From NCBI GenBank assembly GCA_947564735.1, contig CANOEC010000004.1, positions 124,001-188,000 of the forward strand: a DNA stretch of 64,000 nt. The letters run 5' to 3'. Origin of the DNA: an uncultured Lachnospiraceae bacterium (GTDB taxonomy: Bacteria; Bacillota; Clostridia; Lachnospirales; Lachnospiraceae). A program made the translations under genes and the position numbers. The notes under the pieces were generated by a model. That model worked only from the letters and a program-made list of their open reading frames with translations. It made no database searches and was not told the DNA's origin. Shown piece after piece: positions 47,335-57,976 of this stretch; within the stretch, counting starts at the first letter, position 1, and each line of letters begins with the position of its first letter.

Positions 47335-48282
47335 ATGAACCCCAGACATTTATACACTCTGACACCTGCCTGCAAAAAACAGTATCAGGTACAGCCTGAT
47401 GAATTTCCCGGATATGAACGGGACAAATCAATGGAATATGAACTTCCCCCTTACCTTCCCAAATCCACTCTCCGCTTCTGGTATAACACCCAGACTGTCG
47501 GATTCCAGACACATTGGCATGACGCACAGGAAATCATAATTCCTTTAGAAGATAACTATTCCGTTACGGTTCAAGGACAGGAATATCTTTTAGAACCCGG
47601 AGATATTCTCCTGATTCCGCCCGGTGACCTGCATTCCATATGCGCTCCTGAGTCGGGCTCCCGCTTTATTTTCCTTTTGGGACTGGATTTATTCTGCCAC
47701 CTTGAGGATTTTTTCTATACCCGTTCGCTGCTTTCTAAGCCGATTCATATGACTGCGGACACGCATCCCGAAATTTATGAAGAAGAAATATCACTGATTA
47801 TGCAGACTGCTTCCCATTACTTTAGTAACAGCCCTTCCAGACAGCTCTATGTTTATGCATGCATGATGAACTTTTATGCCCGTTACACCGATTTCCATGT
47901 AAAAAGCAGTCATACACCCGCAGACAAAACCCTTGCCCTGCATTCCAAAAATCCGACCCAGAAGCTAAACCAACTTCTGGAATATCTGCAGGAACACTAT
48001 GCGGAAAATATTTCCCTTGATAAAGCTTCTGCACTGACCGGTATCTCAAAATTCTATCTCTCCAGAATCTTCCGCCAGTATACCGGACAGAGTTATTCTG
48101 AATACTTAAGCTTTCTCCGCATCCAGAAGGCAGAAAACCTGCTCAAAGACACCAATATCCACATTTCAGATATTTCTGCAGCCTGTGGATATTCCAGTAT
48201 CTCATCTTTCAACAGGGCTTTCCGCCAGCTCAAAGGCTGCAGTCCTTCTGAATACAGAAAATATCACGGACATGGCACGTAA
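47335..48282 (+). CDS. AraC-family regulator with cupin sensor
   Basis: Transcription regulator of 315 residues. The N-terminal cupin (about 40-130) includes HWHDAQEIIIP and PGDILLIPPGDLHSI, typical of sugar-sensing AraC proteins. The C-terminal double helix-turn-helix (about 210-310) includes SKFYLSRIFRQYTGQSYSEY and the conserved ISDISAACGYSS. It is transcribed divergently from the sugar uptake and hydrolysis operon and most likely activates it when a pentose or oligosaccharide binds. It ends one base before the response regulator in convergent orientation. Confidence 0.92.
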   Translation: MNPRHLYTLTPACKKQYQVQPDEFPGYERDKSMEYELPPYLPKSTLRFWYNTQTVGFQTHWHDAQEIIIPLEDNYSVTVQGQEYLLEPGDILLIPPGDLHSICAPESGSRFIFLLGLDLFCHLEDFFYTRSLLSKPIHMTADTHPEIYEEEISLIMQTASHYFSNSPSRQLYVYACMMNFYARYTDFHVKSSHTPADKTLALHSKNPTQKLNQLLEYLQEHYAENISLDKASALTGISKFYLSRIFRQYTGQSYSEYLSFLRIQKAENLLKDTNIHISDISAACGYSSISSFNRAFRQLKGCSPSEYRKYHGHGT

Positions 48283-48283
48283 A

Positions 48284-49825
48284 TCAATCAGATTTACCCT
48301 CCCCCTTTCCTGTTTCATTTCTCCTGTACTCCGCAGGAGGACATCCTACCTGCGCCGTAAATTTAGTTACCATGTATTTGCTTTCCCCAAATCCCACCTC
48401 CTCTGCAATTTCATAAATCCGCTTATCCGTCTGTAAAAGAAGGCGCTTTGCCTCCTCTATCCTCAACTGATTCAAATATTGCTTCAGGCTGACTCCGGCG
48501 GCTTTCTGGAAACTCCTGCCCAAATATGCAGGTGTCACAAAATACTTATCCGCCACATCCTTTAACGTAATCGGTTCCTTAAAATGCATACGGACGTATG
48601 CTAAGGCTTCTTCTCCGATGCCGGTTCTTTTATTCTTTTTTAAATCCACAATACTTAGAAATACACTGGAAATCTGCCCCCACATTTTTTCTTTCCATAT
48701 TTCATAACGCGGAAACGTTTCGGCATCCCGCCAGTCAAAGGGGGAAAATTCCGAATTATCACCGCCCGCTTCTGTTAATATATCCATCAGCAGATAATGA
48801 ATCCGGTAACAAATCTCCTGTAAATAAACAATGTTTAAACGGCTTTCCCGCACAGCTTCCTCCAGCTTATGGTATGCTGCCCGTACCCCTTCTTCATCCA
48901 GTTCCCGTACTGCGCTTTTCAACTGTGCCAGATAAGTTTCTTCATTTTCCAGCCTCTGCTCTGACAAAGACGCGGTATCTGGTCTCCCCACAATCAACGA
49001 TTCTGTTCCCCAGAAAATTTCCGTTTCCATCTGGTAAAGGCGGTTGTCATAATCACTGCGGAATGTACCTTCCTCTTCCTTGAAAATACTTTCATCAAGA
49101 AGCAGCGCACATTCATACCCGTTCTGTTTCATCCAGTGCAGAAAATGACGTGCAAACAGAGTAACACTGTACTGATAGTCTTCCAGTCCCACAGGCTGTA
49201 ACAGATAAGAATAGACGCTGCCCCTGTTCCTTAAAAAAGCAGCCCCGCCTCCGGGAATCCGTTCTTCGATATTCTTCCTCAAACTGCAGCTTTTATTTCC
49301 CTTTTCTTCTTCTGTTGCCAAAAGCAGGCAATGCATCACAAAACAGCCCCGAAAGGGTTCTCTGTTTCCATTGCCGCTATGGTACATCTCCCTGATTTTC
49401 CCAGTCCATACTCCAATATCTGCCTTAACCTGTCTTCTCGCGTTTTCATCCAGCGTCTCTTTCAATTCGGACAAAATCTGCCCCACTTCCTCCTCGTCCA
49501 CCGGTTTTGTCAGATAGGCTTTGACGCCATAGCGGATAGCCGTCCTCGCATACTCAAAATCACTATAGCCGGACAGCATAATAACATACGGCATTTTCAG
49601 TTCTTTTTTTATAGAAAGCTCCTTTAGGAAGCCAAGACCATCCATCACCGGCATACATATATCCAAAAAAACAATGTCTACCGGAGTCTCAAGAAATTTC
49701 TCCAAAGCATCCTTCCCATTTTTTGCAACCGAAAATACCCTGAACCCATGTCCTTCAAAGTCCACTGCATGAGGGAGATTTTCCCTGATTGCTTTTTCAT
49801 CGTCCACAATCATGACTGAATACAT
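48284..49825 (-). CDS. YesN-type response regulator with AraC output domain
   Basis: Response regulator of 513 residues. A receiver domain (1-120) has the phosphoacceptor Asp55 in FLDICMPVMDG. A long middle segment of about 280 residues has no clear domain. The C-terminal AraC-type helix-turn-helix (about 410-505) includes TPAYLGRSFQKAAGVSLKQY and IYEIAEEVGFGESKY. The start at 49825 is set by AAGGAGG eight bases upstream; the gene begins within the end of the kinase gene. It pairs with that kinase and belongs to the YesM/YesN class that controls sugar-uptake operons. Confidence 0.92.
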   Translation of the reverse strand: MYSVMIVDDEKAIRENLPHAVDFEGHGFRVFSVAKNGKDALEKFLETPVDIVFLDICMPVMDGLGFLKELSIKKELKMPYVIMLSGYSDFEYARTAIRYGVKAYLTKPVDEEEVGQILSELKETLDENARRQVKADIGVWTGKIREMYHSGNGNREPFRGCFVMHCLLLATEEEKGNKSCSLRKNIEERIPGGGAAFLRNRGSVYSYLLQPVGLEDYQYSVTLFARHFLHWMKQNGYECALLLDESIFKEEEGTFRSDYDNRLYQMETEIFWGTESLIVGRPDTASLSEQRLENEETYLAQLKSAVRELDEEGVRAAYHKLEEAVRESRLNIVYLQEICYRIHYLLMDILTEAGGDNSEFSPFDWRDAETFPRYEIWKEKMWGQISSVFLSIVDLKKNKRTGIGEEALAYVRMHFKEPITLKDVADKYFVTPAYLGRSFQKAAGVSLKQYLNQLRIEEAKRLLLQTDKRIYEIAEEVGFGESKYMVTKFTAQVGCPPAEYRRNETGKGEGKSD

Positions 49826-51621
49826 AGCGTTTCCTCCTTTACCGGAATCCTCAATCTGCAAACCGTCCCCTGTCCCGGATAACTGTCAATCGTAAACTGA
49901 AAATCTTCTCCGTAGTATAACACCAGTCTGCGGTATGCATTGAGCACCCCGACGCTCTTCGTTTCCCTTCCGTTTCCCGACAGTACCTCTCTGATTTCCG
50001 AAAGCTTTTCAGACGACATCCCGCCACCGTTATCACGAACGGTAAGTACCAGTCCTTCCTCCTTAAGCGCCCCTTCTACTCTTACCCATCTGTCTTCTGA
50101 AACAGCTTCCACGCCATGGACACACGCATTTTCTACCAAAGGCTGCAATATCATCTTTGGAACAAGACAACCATAAGCCTGCTCTTCAATCTCTATTTCA
50201 TAAAAAAATTCATCGTCAAACCTGTAATTCTGGATATGGAGAAACTCATCCAGAAAACGGATTTCCTCTCGCAAAGTAATGATATTATCCTCCCAGCTTA
50301 TCAGATTACGAAACATCCTCGCCATGTATTTTATCACATCTGCCGTCTCTTTTTCTCCTTTTGCCAGTGCTTTCAGTCGGATGCTCTCTAGGGCATTAAA
50401 CATAAAATGAGGGTTCACCTGCGCCTGAAGCGCCAGAAGCTTTGCCTGATTTGTCTCTTTTTCCAGCTCTATTTTCTGAATTTCCGCCTTATATTCCTTC
50501 TCAATCAGCTCCTGAAGCTGTGCGCTCATCCTGTTGATACTTCTCTCCAGAATCCCAAACTCATCCCTGTTGCTATCTTCGTCCTTGGTCCGGACAAAAT
50601 TCCCCCTTGCAATTTCACCTGACTGCTCCACCAGACGGCGCAGACGCCTGTTGATTCCGCTGGTAATAAAATAGACGCAGACGGAAGCAAACAGCAGGCA
50701 TAAAACCGTAATTCCCATAGACAGTTTTCTGCTCTGCTGAAATTCTTCCGAAATCATCCCCGAATCATAAATTCCATACAGCGTCAATGGAAACTCGCCC
50801 ACTTTTCTTTCCAACAATACCTGTCCTTTTTCCTCTCCGTTCAGGCTTACGTCAAAAACGTCCGGCTCGCCCCTGTTGCTGTAGCCGGATGCTGCCGCAA
50901 TCACATGTCCCTGCGAATCCGTAAGCAGCATATTTTCAAATAAACTGCTTTCTTTCAGAATGTCCTCCAGGTAATCCATATTAATGTCCACCCTCAGAAG
51001 TTTTTTGTATTTTGAAAACTGCTTATAATAATTCATCCTGCAGAGAATACTTACGCTCCTGCTGTCCTGTACTCCTTGAAATTTTCCCTCCTCATGGGCT
51101 ACCCGGAAATAAATGCCATCCTTTCCTTCTAATGGATCCATATTCAGATAAGTCAGATGTTCTCCCAGCTCTCCCTCTTCCCTGCCATCCATTCTCCTGA
51201 CATAGAAACTGTCAAACATGGTCAGATTTTCAGTATAAACACTGATTCTCCTGATTTGTACGGAAGAAGCGATTCTGTCGGAAAAAAGCGTCTGGAATAG
51301 TTCCTGATACTTGACCAGAAATTCCATATCCCCTCCATATTCATAATCCAGACCCCGGTACAAATCTTCGTTCTTGTCACAACTTCTTGCATAAGAAAGA
51401 ATTTCCGCCAGCGTACTATTTATTTTGTCCGCCTTATCATCCATGCCCTCATTTACTTTCTCCAATAATTCTCCCTGTATTTTCCTTTCTGTCTGCCAGT
51501 AATAAACCACATTCTGAACCGCCAATGGAATCACTGCGCCACAGAAAAAAAGCAACAGACACTTTTTTGCAAAAATCAGACTGTTGAAAAAAGAATCGAT
51601 TCTGTGCAGCAATATCTTCAT
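49810..51621 (-). CDS. YesM-type sensor histidine kinase
   Basis: Two-component kinase of 604 residues with membrane segments at about 20-40 and 295-320 flanking a large extracellular sensor region. A HAMP-like segment follows, then the short His_kinase domain with His405 in QVNPHFMFNALESI, then an HATPase with a GGGMSSEKL turn. YesM-type kinases sense extracellular oligosaccharides or binding proteins. The ATG giving MKILLHRIDSFFN is used, AAGGGGG about nine bases upstream; an open extension of 48 codons is not supported. It overlaps the regulator gene by 16 bases. Confidence 0.92.
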   Translation of the reverse strand: MKILLHRIDSFFNSLIFAKKCLLLFFCGAVIPLAVQNVVYYWQTERKIQGELLEKVNEGMDDKADKINSTLAEILSYARSCDKNEDLYRGLDYEYGGDMEFLVKYQELFQTLFSDRIASSVQIRRISVYTENLTMFDSFYVRRMDGREEGELGEHLTYLNMDPLEGKDGIYFRVAHEEGKFQGVQDSRSVSILCRMNYYKQFSKYKKLLRVDINMDYLEDILKESSLFENMLLTDSQGHVIAAASGYSNRGEPDVFDVSLNGEEKGQVLLERKVGEFPLTLYGIYDSGMISEEFQQSRKLSMGITVLCLLFASVCVYFITSGINRRLRRLVEQSGEIARGNFVRTKDEDSNRDEFGILERSINRMSAQLQELIEKEYKAEIQKIELEKETNQAKLLALQAQVNPHFMFNALESIRLKALAKGEKETADVIKYMARMFRNLISWEDNIITLREEIRFLDEFLHIQNYRFDDEFFYEIEIEEQAYGCLVPKMILQPLVENACVHGVEAVSEDRWVRVEGALKEEGLVLTVRDNGGGMSSEKLSEIREVLSGNGRETKSVGVLNAYRRLVLYYGEDFQFTIDSYPGQGTVCRLRIPVKEETLCIQS

Positions 51622-51642
51622 AGTCCAAGTCCCCCTTATAAC

Positions 51643-51676
51643 AAGGAGCGTTTCGATTACTCTCAAAACGCTCCTT
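51643..51676. terminator. Perfect 11-bp hairpin between hemZ and the YesM gene
   Basis: AAGGAGCGTTT (51643-51653) pairs with AAACGCTCCTT (51666-51676) around a 12-base loop. It lies after the hemZ stop and 22 bases ahead of the kinase start. T residues after it are few (TTGTTAT on the minus strand). Probably a hemZ terminator; it could also fold in the kinase leader. Confidence 0.5.
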
Positions 51677-51757
51677 AGGCATCCGTCAATTCGCACTGTT
51701 TTTTGATTGTACACAACCCGCGGCTTGCCAGATAACAATACGACGGATTTTGAATAT

Positions 51758-53278
51758 TCATTCACTTAACAAGAAACGCTTTCTTTCTATCATTTCCTCA
51801 ATCCTGTCGATATACTGCGCAACTTCTTTCACATTATCGCACCGCTCGATGCGCCCGTCCGGAAATACCCTCTTCGTAATCGAACCCGCGCCGAGTGCAA
51901 CAATCGTCTGCATCTCCTCCATAATCAGGATATTATAGATTCCGTACTTGTCTTTCACGGAGTATCCGACATTCTCAAAATTTCCGGACATATTCTTCTG
52001 GCGATACAGATAGTACGGCTCCATCGCCATTGCCCTTGCCCCGTCCGCCGCAATCCGCATCGTCTCCTCCGTATTATTATAGGCGGTAATGCCGTTTTCC
52101 TCAATCCACTTATGCAGACCGGAAGCCCGTTTTACCGCAAGTGAATGTACAGTCAGAGAATCCGGCGTCATGGCAAGGATGGATTCAATCGTCGCTTCCA
52201 CATCCTCCTTTGTCTCTCCGGGCAAGCCTAAGATAATGTCCATGTTAATATTATCAAATCCGACTTTACGTGCCATCCGAAAGGCATCAACCACCTGTTC
52301 CACCGTGTGCTGCCTGCCAATCAGCTTAAGCGTCTCCTGCTTCATCGTCTGCGGATTAACAGAAATTCTCGTGACTCCGTGTCTGTATAGTACGCGCAGC
52401 TTATCCTCCGTAATACTGTCCGCACGTCCGGCTTCCACCGTAAATTCCTGCACTGAACGAAAATCAAAAGTACTCTTAAGCTTTGTAAACAGTCTGTCCA
52501 GTTCCTCTGCCGAAAGTGAGGTAGGCGTCCCGCCGCCGATATAAACGGTGTCAAGTATCTTATCACGGTACATTTCCGCCATCGCCTCCATCTCCCGCTC
52601 CAACGCCGTTAAATAATCCGACACCCGCTCTCTCCATACACCAATCGGATAGGATGTGAAGGAACAATACAAGCATGTTGTCGGACAGAAAGGAATCCCG
52701 ATATAAAGGCTGTAACCATCCTCATAATGAAGCCTGCTTAAAATCACCCGCTCCCGCTGTGCAATTTCTATCCCCAGCTCAATTTTTTCCTCACTGACAA
52801 AATGCTTTTCCCGCAAATAAGCCGCCACTTCACGCTCGTTTGCTCCGTTTTCTAACATCGTCATGGCAATCTTTGTCGGACGTATGCCCGTCAGATTCCC
52901 CCAAGGAAGCGAAATGCCCATCTCTTCCTGCAGTGCCGTATACAGAAAGCGCTTAAACGCATTCTTATACTCCGCCGGCTCTGTCTGTTCCGTATTGCAC
53001 CATGTGTAAATCTGAGCCTCGTCTGCCGCATCATTGTTTTCTTCCCGTTGGATGCTTTCATGAGTGTTTTTCAACTTATGTAAACTTGAAAAGATTGTTA
53101 ACTTTACCTCGTTATCCCTAAATTCCAATTCCATCACCGGCGCAGTTTCCCGTATTTTTTTATCTCTCACTACGGATTCCGGCGTCAGGACTTTCCATTC
53201 CCATTCCGGATAAAATGCTTTCACAAGTGCATGGATATCATATTCATATTGCGCCTTATTACTTTTTATAATCTGCAC
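51758..53278 (-). CDS. hemZ: HemZ-like coproporphyrinogen dehydrogenase (radical SAM)
   Basis: Radical SAM protein of 506 residues. The cluster motif is CPTTCLYCSF (C-x3-C-x2-C), followed by YIGGGTPTSL and LGLPGETKEDVEATI. It carries the N-terminal extension of about 170 residues that sets the clostridial HemZ group apart from HemN. HemZ proteins are annotated as oxygen-independent coproporphyrinogen oxidases, but many relatives (HemW type) act as haem chaperones, so function is uncertain. It starts with GTG, with a weak ribosome site. Confidence 0.85.
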   Translation of the reverse strand: MQIIKSNKAQYEYDIHALVKAFYPEWEWKVLTPESVVRDKKIRETAPVMELEFRDNEVKLTIFSSLHKLKNTHESIQREENNDAADEAQIYTWCNTEQTEPAEYKNAFKRFLYTALQEEMGISLPWGNLTGIRPTKIAMTMLENGANEREVAAYLREKHFVSEEKIELGIEIAQRERVILSRLHYEDGYSLYIGIPFCPTTCLYCSFTSYPIGVWRERVSDYLTALEREMEAMAEMYRDKILDTVYIGGGTPTSLSAEELDRLFTKLKSTFDFRSVQEFTVEAGRADSITEDKLRVLYRHGVTRISVNPQTMKQETLKLIGRQHTVEQVVDAFRMARKVGFDNINMDIILGLPGETKEDVEATIESILAMTPDSLTVHSLAVKRASGLHKWIEENGITAYNNTEETMRIAADGARAMAMEPYYLYRQKNMSGNFENVGYSVKDKYGIYNILIMEEMQTIVALGAGSITKRVFPDGRIERCDNVKEVAQYIDRIEEMIERKRFLLSE

Positions 53279-53314
53279 GATGCTGCCATACCTTTCTGAA
53301 TGAATGATGTGATT

Positions 53315-54760
53315 CTATAAAGCTCTGATTAACCGAATATAAAAAGCAACTGTCTTATACATCGTCTCCACCGGAACCCTTTCGTTATTACCGTGAATCA
53401 TACCTCGCTCTTCTTTTGACAACGCCATCGCTGAGAATTTATAAATCCGGTCGGTAATCCTGCTATAATGTCTGGAATCAGAACATGCCATCATCAGATA
53501 CGGAGACACAATCGCATCCTGCCATGTGGTATGAATCGCCTTCTTGAGCGTCTGCCACTCCTCGCACTGCGTGTCTGAATAACCGGAAGCCTCCATTGCA
53601 TGTTGAATCTTAATTTCAATCTTATCGTTACCAATCACCTTTCGCAGATATTCCACTGCATGCTCCGGCGTATCATCTCCGAGAAGCCTTAGGTTCATCC
53701 CCACAGACGCTGCCGGCGGAAGCACATTGAATGCTTTGCTTCCTTCCATCTTAGTCACTGCACAGGTGGTACGCATCATGGCATTTAACTCACCGCCTGA
53801 CCTTTTACAGACCGCATTTAACAAGGGCAGAAAACACCACAGGTTGGCGAAAATCATCTTCATGCCAAAACCAGAGTGCCTTCCGAGCGTGTCAAACATT
53901 TCTCTGACCGGTTTGGTAAACTGCGCCTTGAAAGGATGTTTCTCTATTTTCACCACAGCCTCGGAAAGCTGTCCTAATATCGTGTGCGGCGGCGGTGTGG
54001 ACGCATGACCGCCCTCGCTCTTCATGACAAGCTCCACGTTCATCCCGACTTTTTCACCGATGCCAACCACGGCGCACGGTTTATTCACTCCGGGGAATAC
54101 TTTCTCCACCACGGCGCCGCCTTCATCCAGTACAAACGCCGGCTTAATTTTCTTTTCCTCCAGATAGGAAACAATCGCCGGACAGCTTCTGCCCTCCACT
54201 TCCTCGTCTCCGGAAAAGGACAGATACAAATCGTGCTCCGGACAGAAGCCTTCCGACAAAAGCTGCTCCATCGCCTCCATCACACCGCATAGCGTGCCCT
54301 TCGTGTCAAGGGTACCTCTTCCCCATATGCAGCCCTCTTCCACAAGCCCTTCAAATGCCGGCTTGTCCCAGTCCTTTTCCTCCACCGGAACCACATCGTA
54401 ATGTGACATCAATACTCTGGGACTATCGCTGCGCTTTCCCTTCATATGGTATAACAGCCCGGTATCACCTATCTTTTCCAAGGTAAACGCCTGATGTACT
54501 TTCGGAAACCGTTCTTTCAAAAGCGCTTGAAATTTCTCAAACTCCTTCCAGTCAATCAGTGATTTATCTTGATACGAGACTGTCCTGCACCGAATCATGT
54601 CGGACATGTCCTTCACAATCTTCTCCTCATTCAAACTGACTTTCTCTTCCACCATCTCCGGTTCCGGATAGGGTGAAAAGAGCGCCGTTCTGATTAAAAT
54701 CACCGCGATAAACGCTGCGATAAGCAATAAGATAATCGTCAAAATTGTTACCCCCGTCAT
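53315..54760 (-). CDS. M20-family metallopeptidase with N-terminal membrane anchor
   Basis: Metallopeptidase of 481 residues with one N-terminal hydrophobic segment (about 5-25) and an M20 catalytic domain. Metal-binding and catalytic motifs visible are [23 protein letters not shown], and SGDEEVEG. Its domain order and membrane anchor resemble PM20D1-like carboxypeptidases and N-acyl amino acid hydrolases. Its ribosome binding site and ATG lie inside one arm of the 78-bp inverted repeat, so expression may be affected. Two membrane proteins upstream are in the same operon. Confidence 0.85.
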   Translation of the reverse strand: MTGVTILTIILLLIAAFIAVILIRTALFSPYPEPEMVEEKVSLNEEKIVKDMSDMIRCRTVSYQDKSLIDWKEFEKFQALLKERFPKVHQAFTLEKIGDTGLLYHMKGKRSDSPRVLMSHYDVVPVEEKDWDKPAFEGLVEEGCIWGRGTLDTKGTLCGVMEAMEQLLSEGFCPEHDLYLSFSGDEEVEGRSCPAIVSYLEEKKIKPAFVLDEGGAVVEKVFPGVNKPCAVVGIGEKVGMNVELVMKSEGGHASTPPPHTILGQLSEAVVKIEKHPFKAQFTKPVREMFDTLGRHSGFGMKMIFANLWCFLPLLNAVCKRSGGELNAMMRTTCAVTKMEGSKAFNVLPPAASVGMNLRLLGDDTPEHAVEYLRKVIGNDKIEIKIQHAMEASGYSDTQCEEWQTLKKAIHTTWQDAIVSPYLMMACSDSRHYSRITDRIYKFSAMALSKEERGMIHGNNERVPVETMYKTVAFYIRLIRAL

Positions 54761-54937
54761 TTTTCTGCTCCTTTTCTATATACCTGCCAGCAATTCCCGT
54801 CAAATCCAGTTCCTCTTATACATAATCCTTGCCGCCGCCAGAGAAATCAACGCGCCGACCGGCAAGGATTATGTATAAGAGGAACTGGATTTGACGGGAA
54901 TTGCTGGCAGGTATATAGAAAAGGAGCAGAAAAATGA
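54757..54937. repeat. Perfect 78-bp inverted repeat with 25-bp spacer
   Basis: Bases 54757-54834 and 54860-54937 are exact reverse complements with no mismatch; the 25 bases between are unpaired. The left arm holds the ATG, ribosome site (AAAGGAG) and upstream region of the M20 gene, plus the end of an apparent older reading frame of the permease. The right arm is a reversed copy located within the permease reading frame. The single transcript of this operon would fold into a 78-bp stem. Confidence 0.97.
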
Positions 54938-55466
54938 GCGGCGTCAGAGACAGTTTCCAGTTCTTGCTGATATAAACCACGGCAAGCCCGCCGAACAGCG
55001 CCGGAAGGATATTGTCAAACGCCGGCTTTAAGACCGGAGAATTGAGTACCGGTGTGAGGACTGACAAAAGCAGCACACCGACCGCGATGACCAAAGTGGT
55101 GACAATGGAACTGGTCGCAATCGCCAGCGTGGAGATTACCTCCCCCTCTTCCGAGCCCGGCTTCACCTGCGCATTTTCCATAGCATTTAACGCCGCCGGC
55201 GCCTTAATGTTCGTAATGTTGCCCGTGACGAACGCCAGATACGAACCGCCCGTTCCAAGCATGGGACCGTAAGTAAACACCTCGATTACCGCAACCGTCC
55301 AGAAGATAGGCGCCACACCGAGCAACCCTTTTAACACCGCCGTCCCCTCCGGCCACGCGCCATAGTACAGACAGATGACAACCGGCACCGACAACAGCAT
55401 AAATAACGCCGTCAAAATCCAGATGCGTCCGTAAAAATGTGATTTATCATTATATGTTGTATTCAT
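54816..55466 (-). CDS. Membrane transporter subunit, C-terminus altered by inverted repeat
   Basis: Protein of 216 residues with about six membrane segments; no family recognised with confidence. It pairs with the DUF5058-like protein directly upstream (13 bases). The last 45 residues come from the right arm of the inverted repeat, the spacer and eight bases of the left arm, ending in GGGKDYV, and look foreign. In another frame of the same DNA, GTC at 54859 starts VGALISLAAARIMYKRNWI followed by TGA at 54800-54802. That is a plausible native transporter ending, so the gene is probably broken or rearranged near its 3' end. Confidence 0.75.
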   Translation of the reverse strand: MNTTYNDKSHFYGRIWILTALFMLLSVPVVICLYYGAWPEGTAVLKGLLGVAPIFWTVAVIEVFTYGPMLGTGGSYLAFVTGNITNIKAPAALNAMENAQVKPGSEEGEVISTLAIATSSIVTTLVIAVGVLLLSVLTPVLNSPVLKPAFDNILPALFGGLAVVYISKNWKLSLTPLIFLLLFYIPASNSRQIQFLLYIILAGRRVDFSGGGKDYV

Positions 55467-55479
55467 AAAAACTCCTTTC

Positions 55480-56202
55480 TTAACCGATGAGCGGCGTAAT
55501 GATTACAGCAAACACCATCGAAAGTATCATGCTGATTGACAGCGCATATGTCTCCAGCCACTTCATTTTACACACTTTAATCAAAATACCGCAGACTCCC
55601 ATAATCAATGCGGAAAATAAGAGGACAAATATCGGAATCCATCCCGCCAGTCCGTTTCTGACGTCGGTAAAGACCATACCAAGAAATGCCGATATCATTC
55701 CGAGAAACAGCGAGGTCATGAACAAATCGCCCCATTTACCATCCTTATTCTTAATCTTCATGATTCCGCCCTGTATCTTCTTAAGAAACAGCGGAATCAT
55801 AATCATGCCCGGAATAATTCCCAGCGTCATCACCCATGCGATCGCTGTGTATGCCTTCGCATCCGTTATCGTATCCGCCAGCGACAACCCCAGCGCCGTC
55901 GCCGTAGACGTTGCCGCCGGAAGCTCATATGTAATGGCGCCCACAACGCTTAAGCGAATCCACGGAAGCGGAATGCCCAGAAACTTCGACAACGTTAAGA
56001 TTCCAAGCAAGATGGAAACCGCCGGCGCAATCGTAAAGACCGCCGTAGATAAAATCGTCTTCTTAAGCTGCGCCTTGTCCATCCCGATGGCTGCACCGTG
56101 TCTGTATGCGCGCATCAAGAAAAAGACCGACTGCGCCACCACAAAGGCAATGACGATTGCCGCTAAAATAAACAAAAAACTGCTGTTTGGATCAAAACTC
56201 AT
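55480..56202 (-). CDS. DUF5058-like membrane protein
   Basis: Protein of 240 residues with about six hydrophobic segments. It resembles the DUF5058 family of membrane proteins, which are encoded next to a smaller membrane partner and peptidase or amidohydrolase genes. A Pro-containing LPWIRLSVVGAITYELPAATS stretch is a prominent feature. The family is uncharacterised; import or export of an amide-type substrate for the M20 enzyme is a guess. AGGAGG lies five bases before the ATG. Confidence 0.75.
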   Translation of the reverse strand: MSFDPNSSFLFILAAIVIAFVVAQSVFFLMRAYRHGAAIGMDKAQLKKTILSTAVFTIAPAVSILLGILTLSKFLGIPLPWIRLSVVGAITYELPAATSTATALGLSLADTITDAKAYTAIAWVMTLGIIPGMIMIPLFLKKIQGGIMKIKNKDGKWGDLFMTSLFLGMISAFLGMVFTDVRNGLAGWIPIFVLLFSALIMGVCGILIKVCKMKWLETYALSISMILSMVFAVIITPLIG

Positions 56203-56314
56203 AAAAACCTCCTATGTATGATAAAATTTCTTTTTACTGCGCAGATTGATACGGCAGCAAAAACTGTCCATAACAAATATTTTATTCTATAATCAAGTAG
56301 GATGCAATCCAAAA

Positions 56315-56349
56315 TATCCCGCCGCTTTCCATTAAAAAGCTGCGGGATA
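56315..56349 (-). terminator. Terminator after enolase
   Basis: TATCCCGC pairs with GCGGGATA, with AGCTTT/AAAGCG extending the stem, followed by TTTT on the minus strand. It lies 12 bases after the enolase stop. Confidence 0.75.
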
Positions 56350-56361
56350 GAGAAATATTTT

Positions 56362-57852
<1,491 letters not shown>

Positions 57853-57918
57853 TATTTCTTACACCTTTCTCTCCGCATTCTCCCTAAATGATTTACACTG
57901 TCGCAATTTCCTATACCG

Positions 57919-57956
57919 AAAAAAACAGCATCCAAGCCATCTATGGCTTAGATGCT
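57919..57956 (-). terminator. Terminator of the lipoprotein gene
   Basis: AGCATC...GATGCT with inner AAGCCA/TGGCTT form a near-perfect hairpin, followed on the minus strand by a run of seven T residues. It ends the ABC-lipoprotein transcript. Confidence 0.85.
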
Positions 57957-57976
57957 ACACTCTCAAACATATCTAT

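Noticed and set aside
54757-54937. Inverted repeat as transposon ends
   Set aside because: Only 25 bases lie between the arms, and there is no transposase or target duplication.
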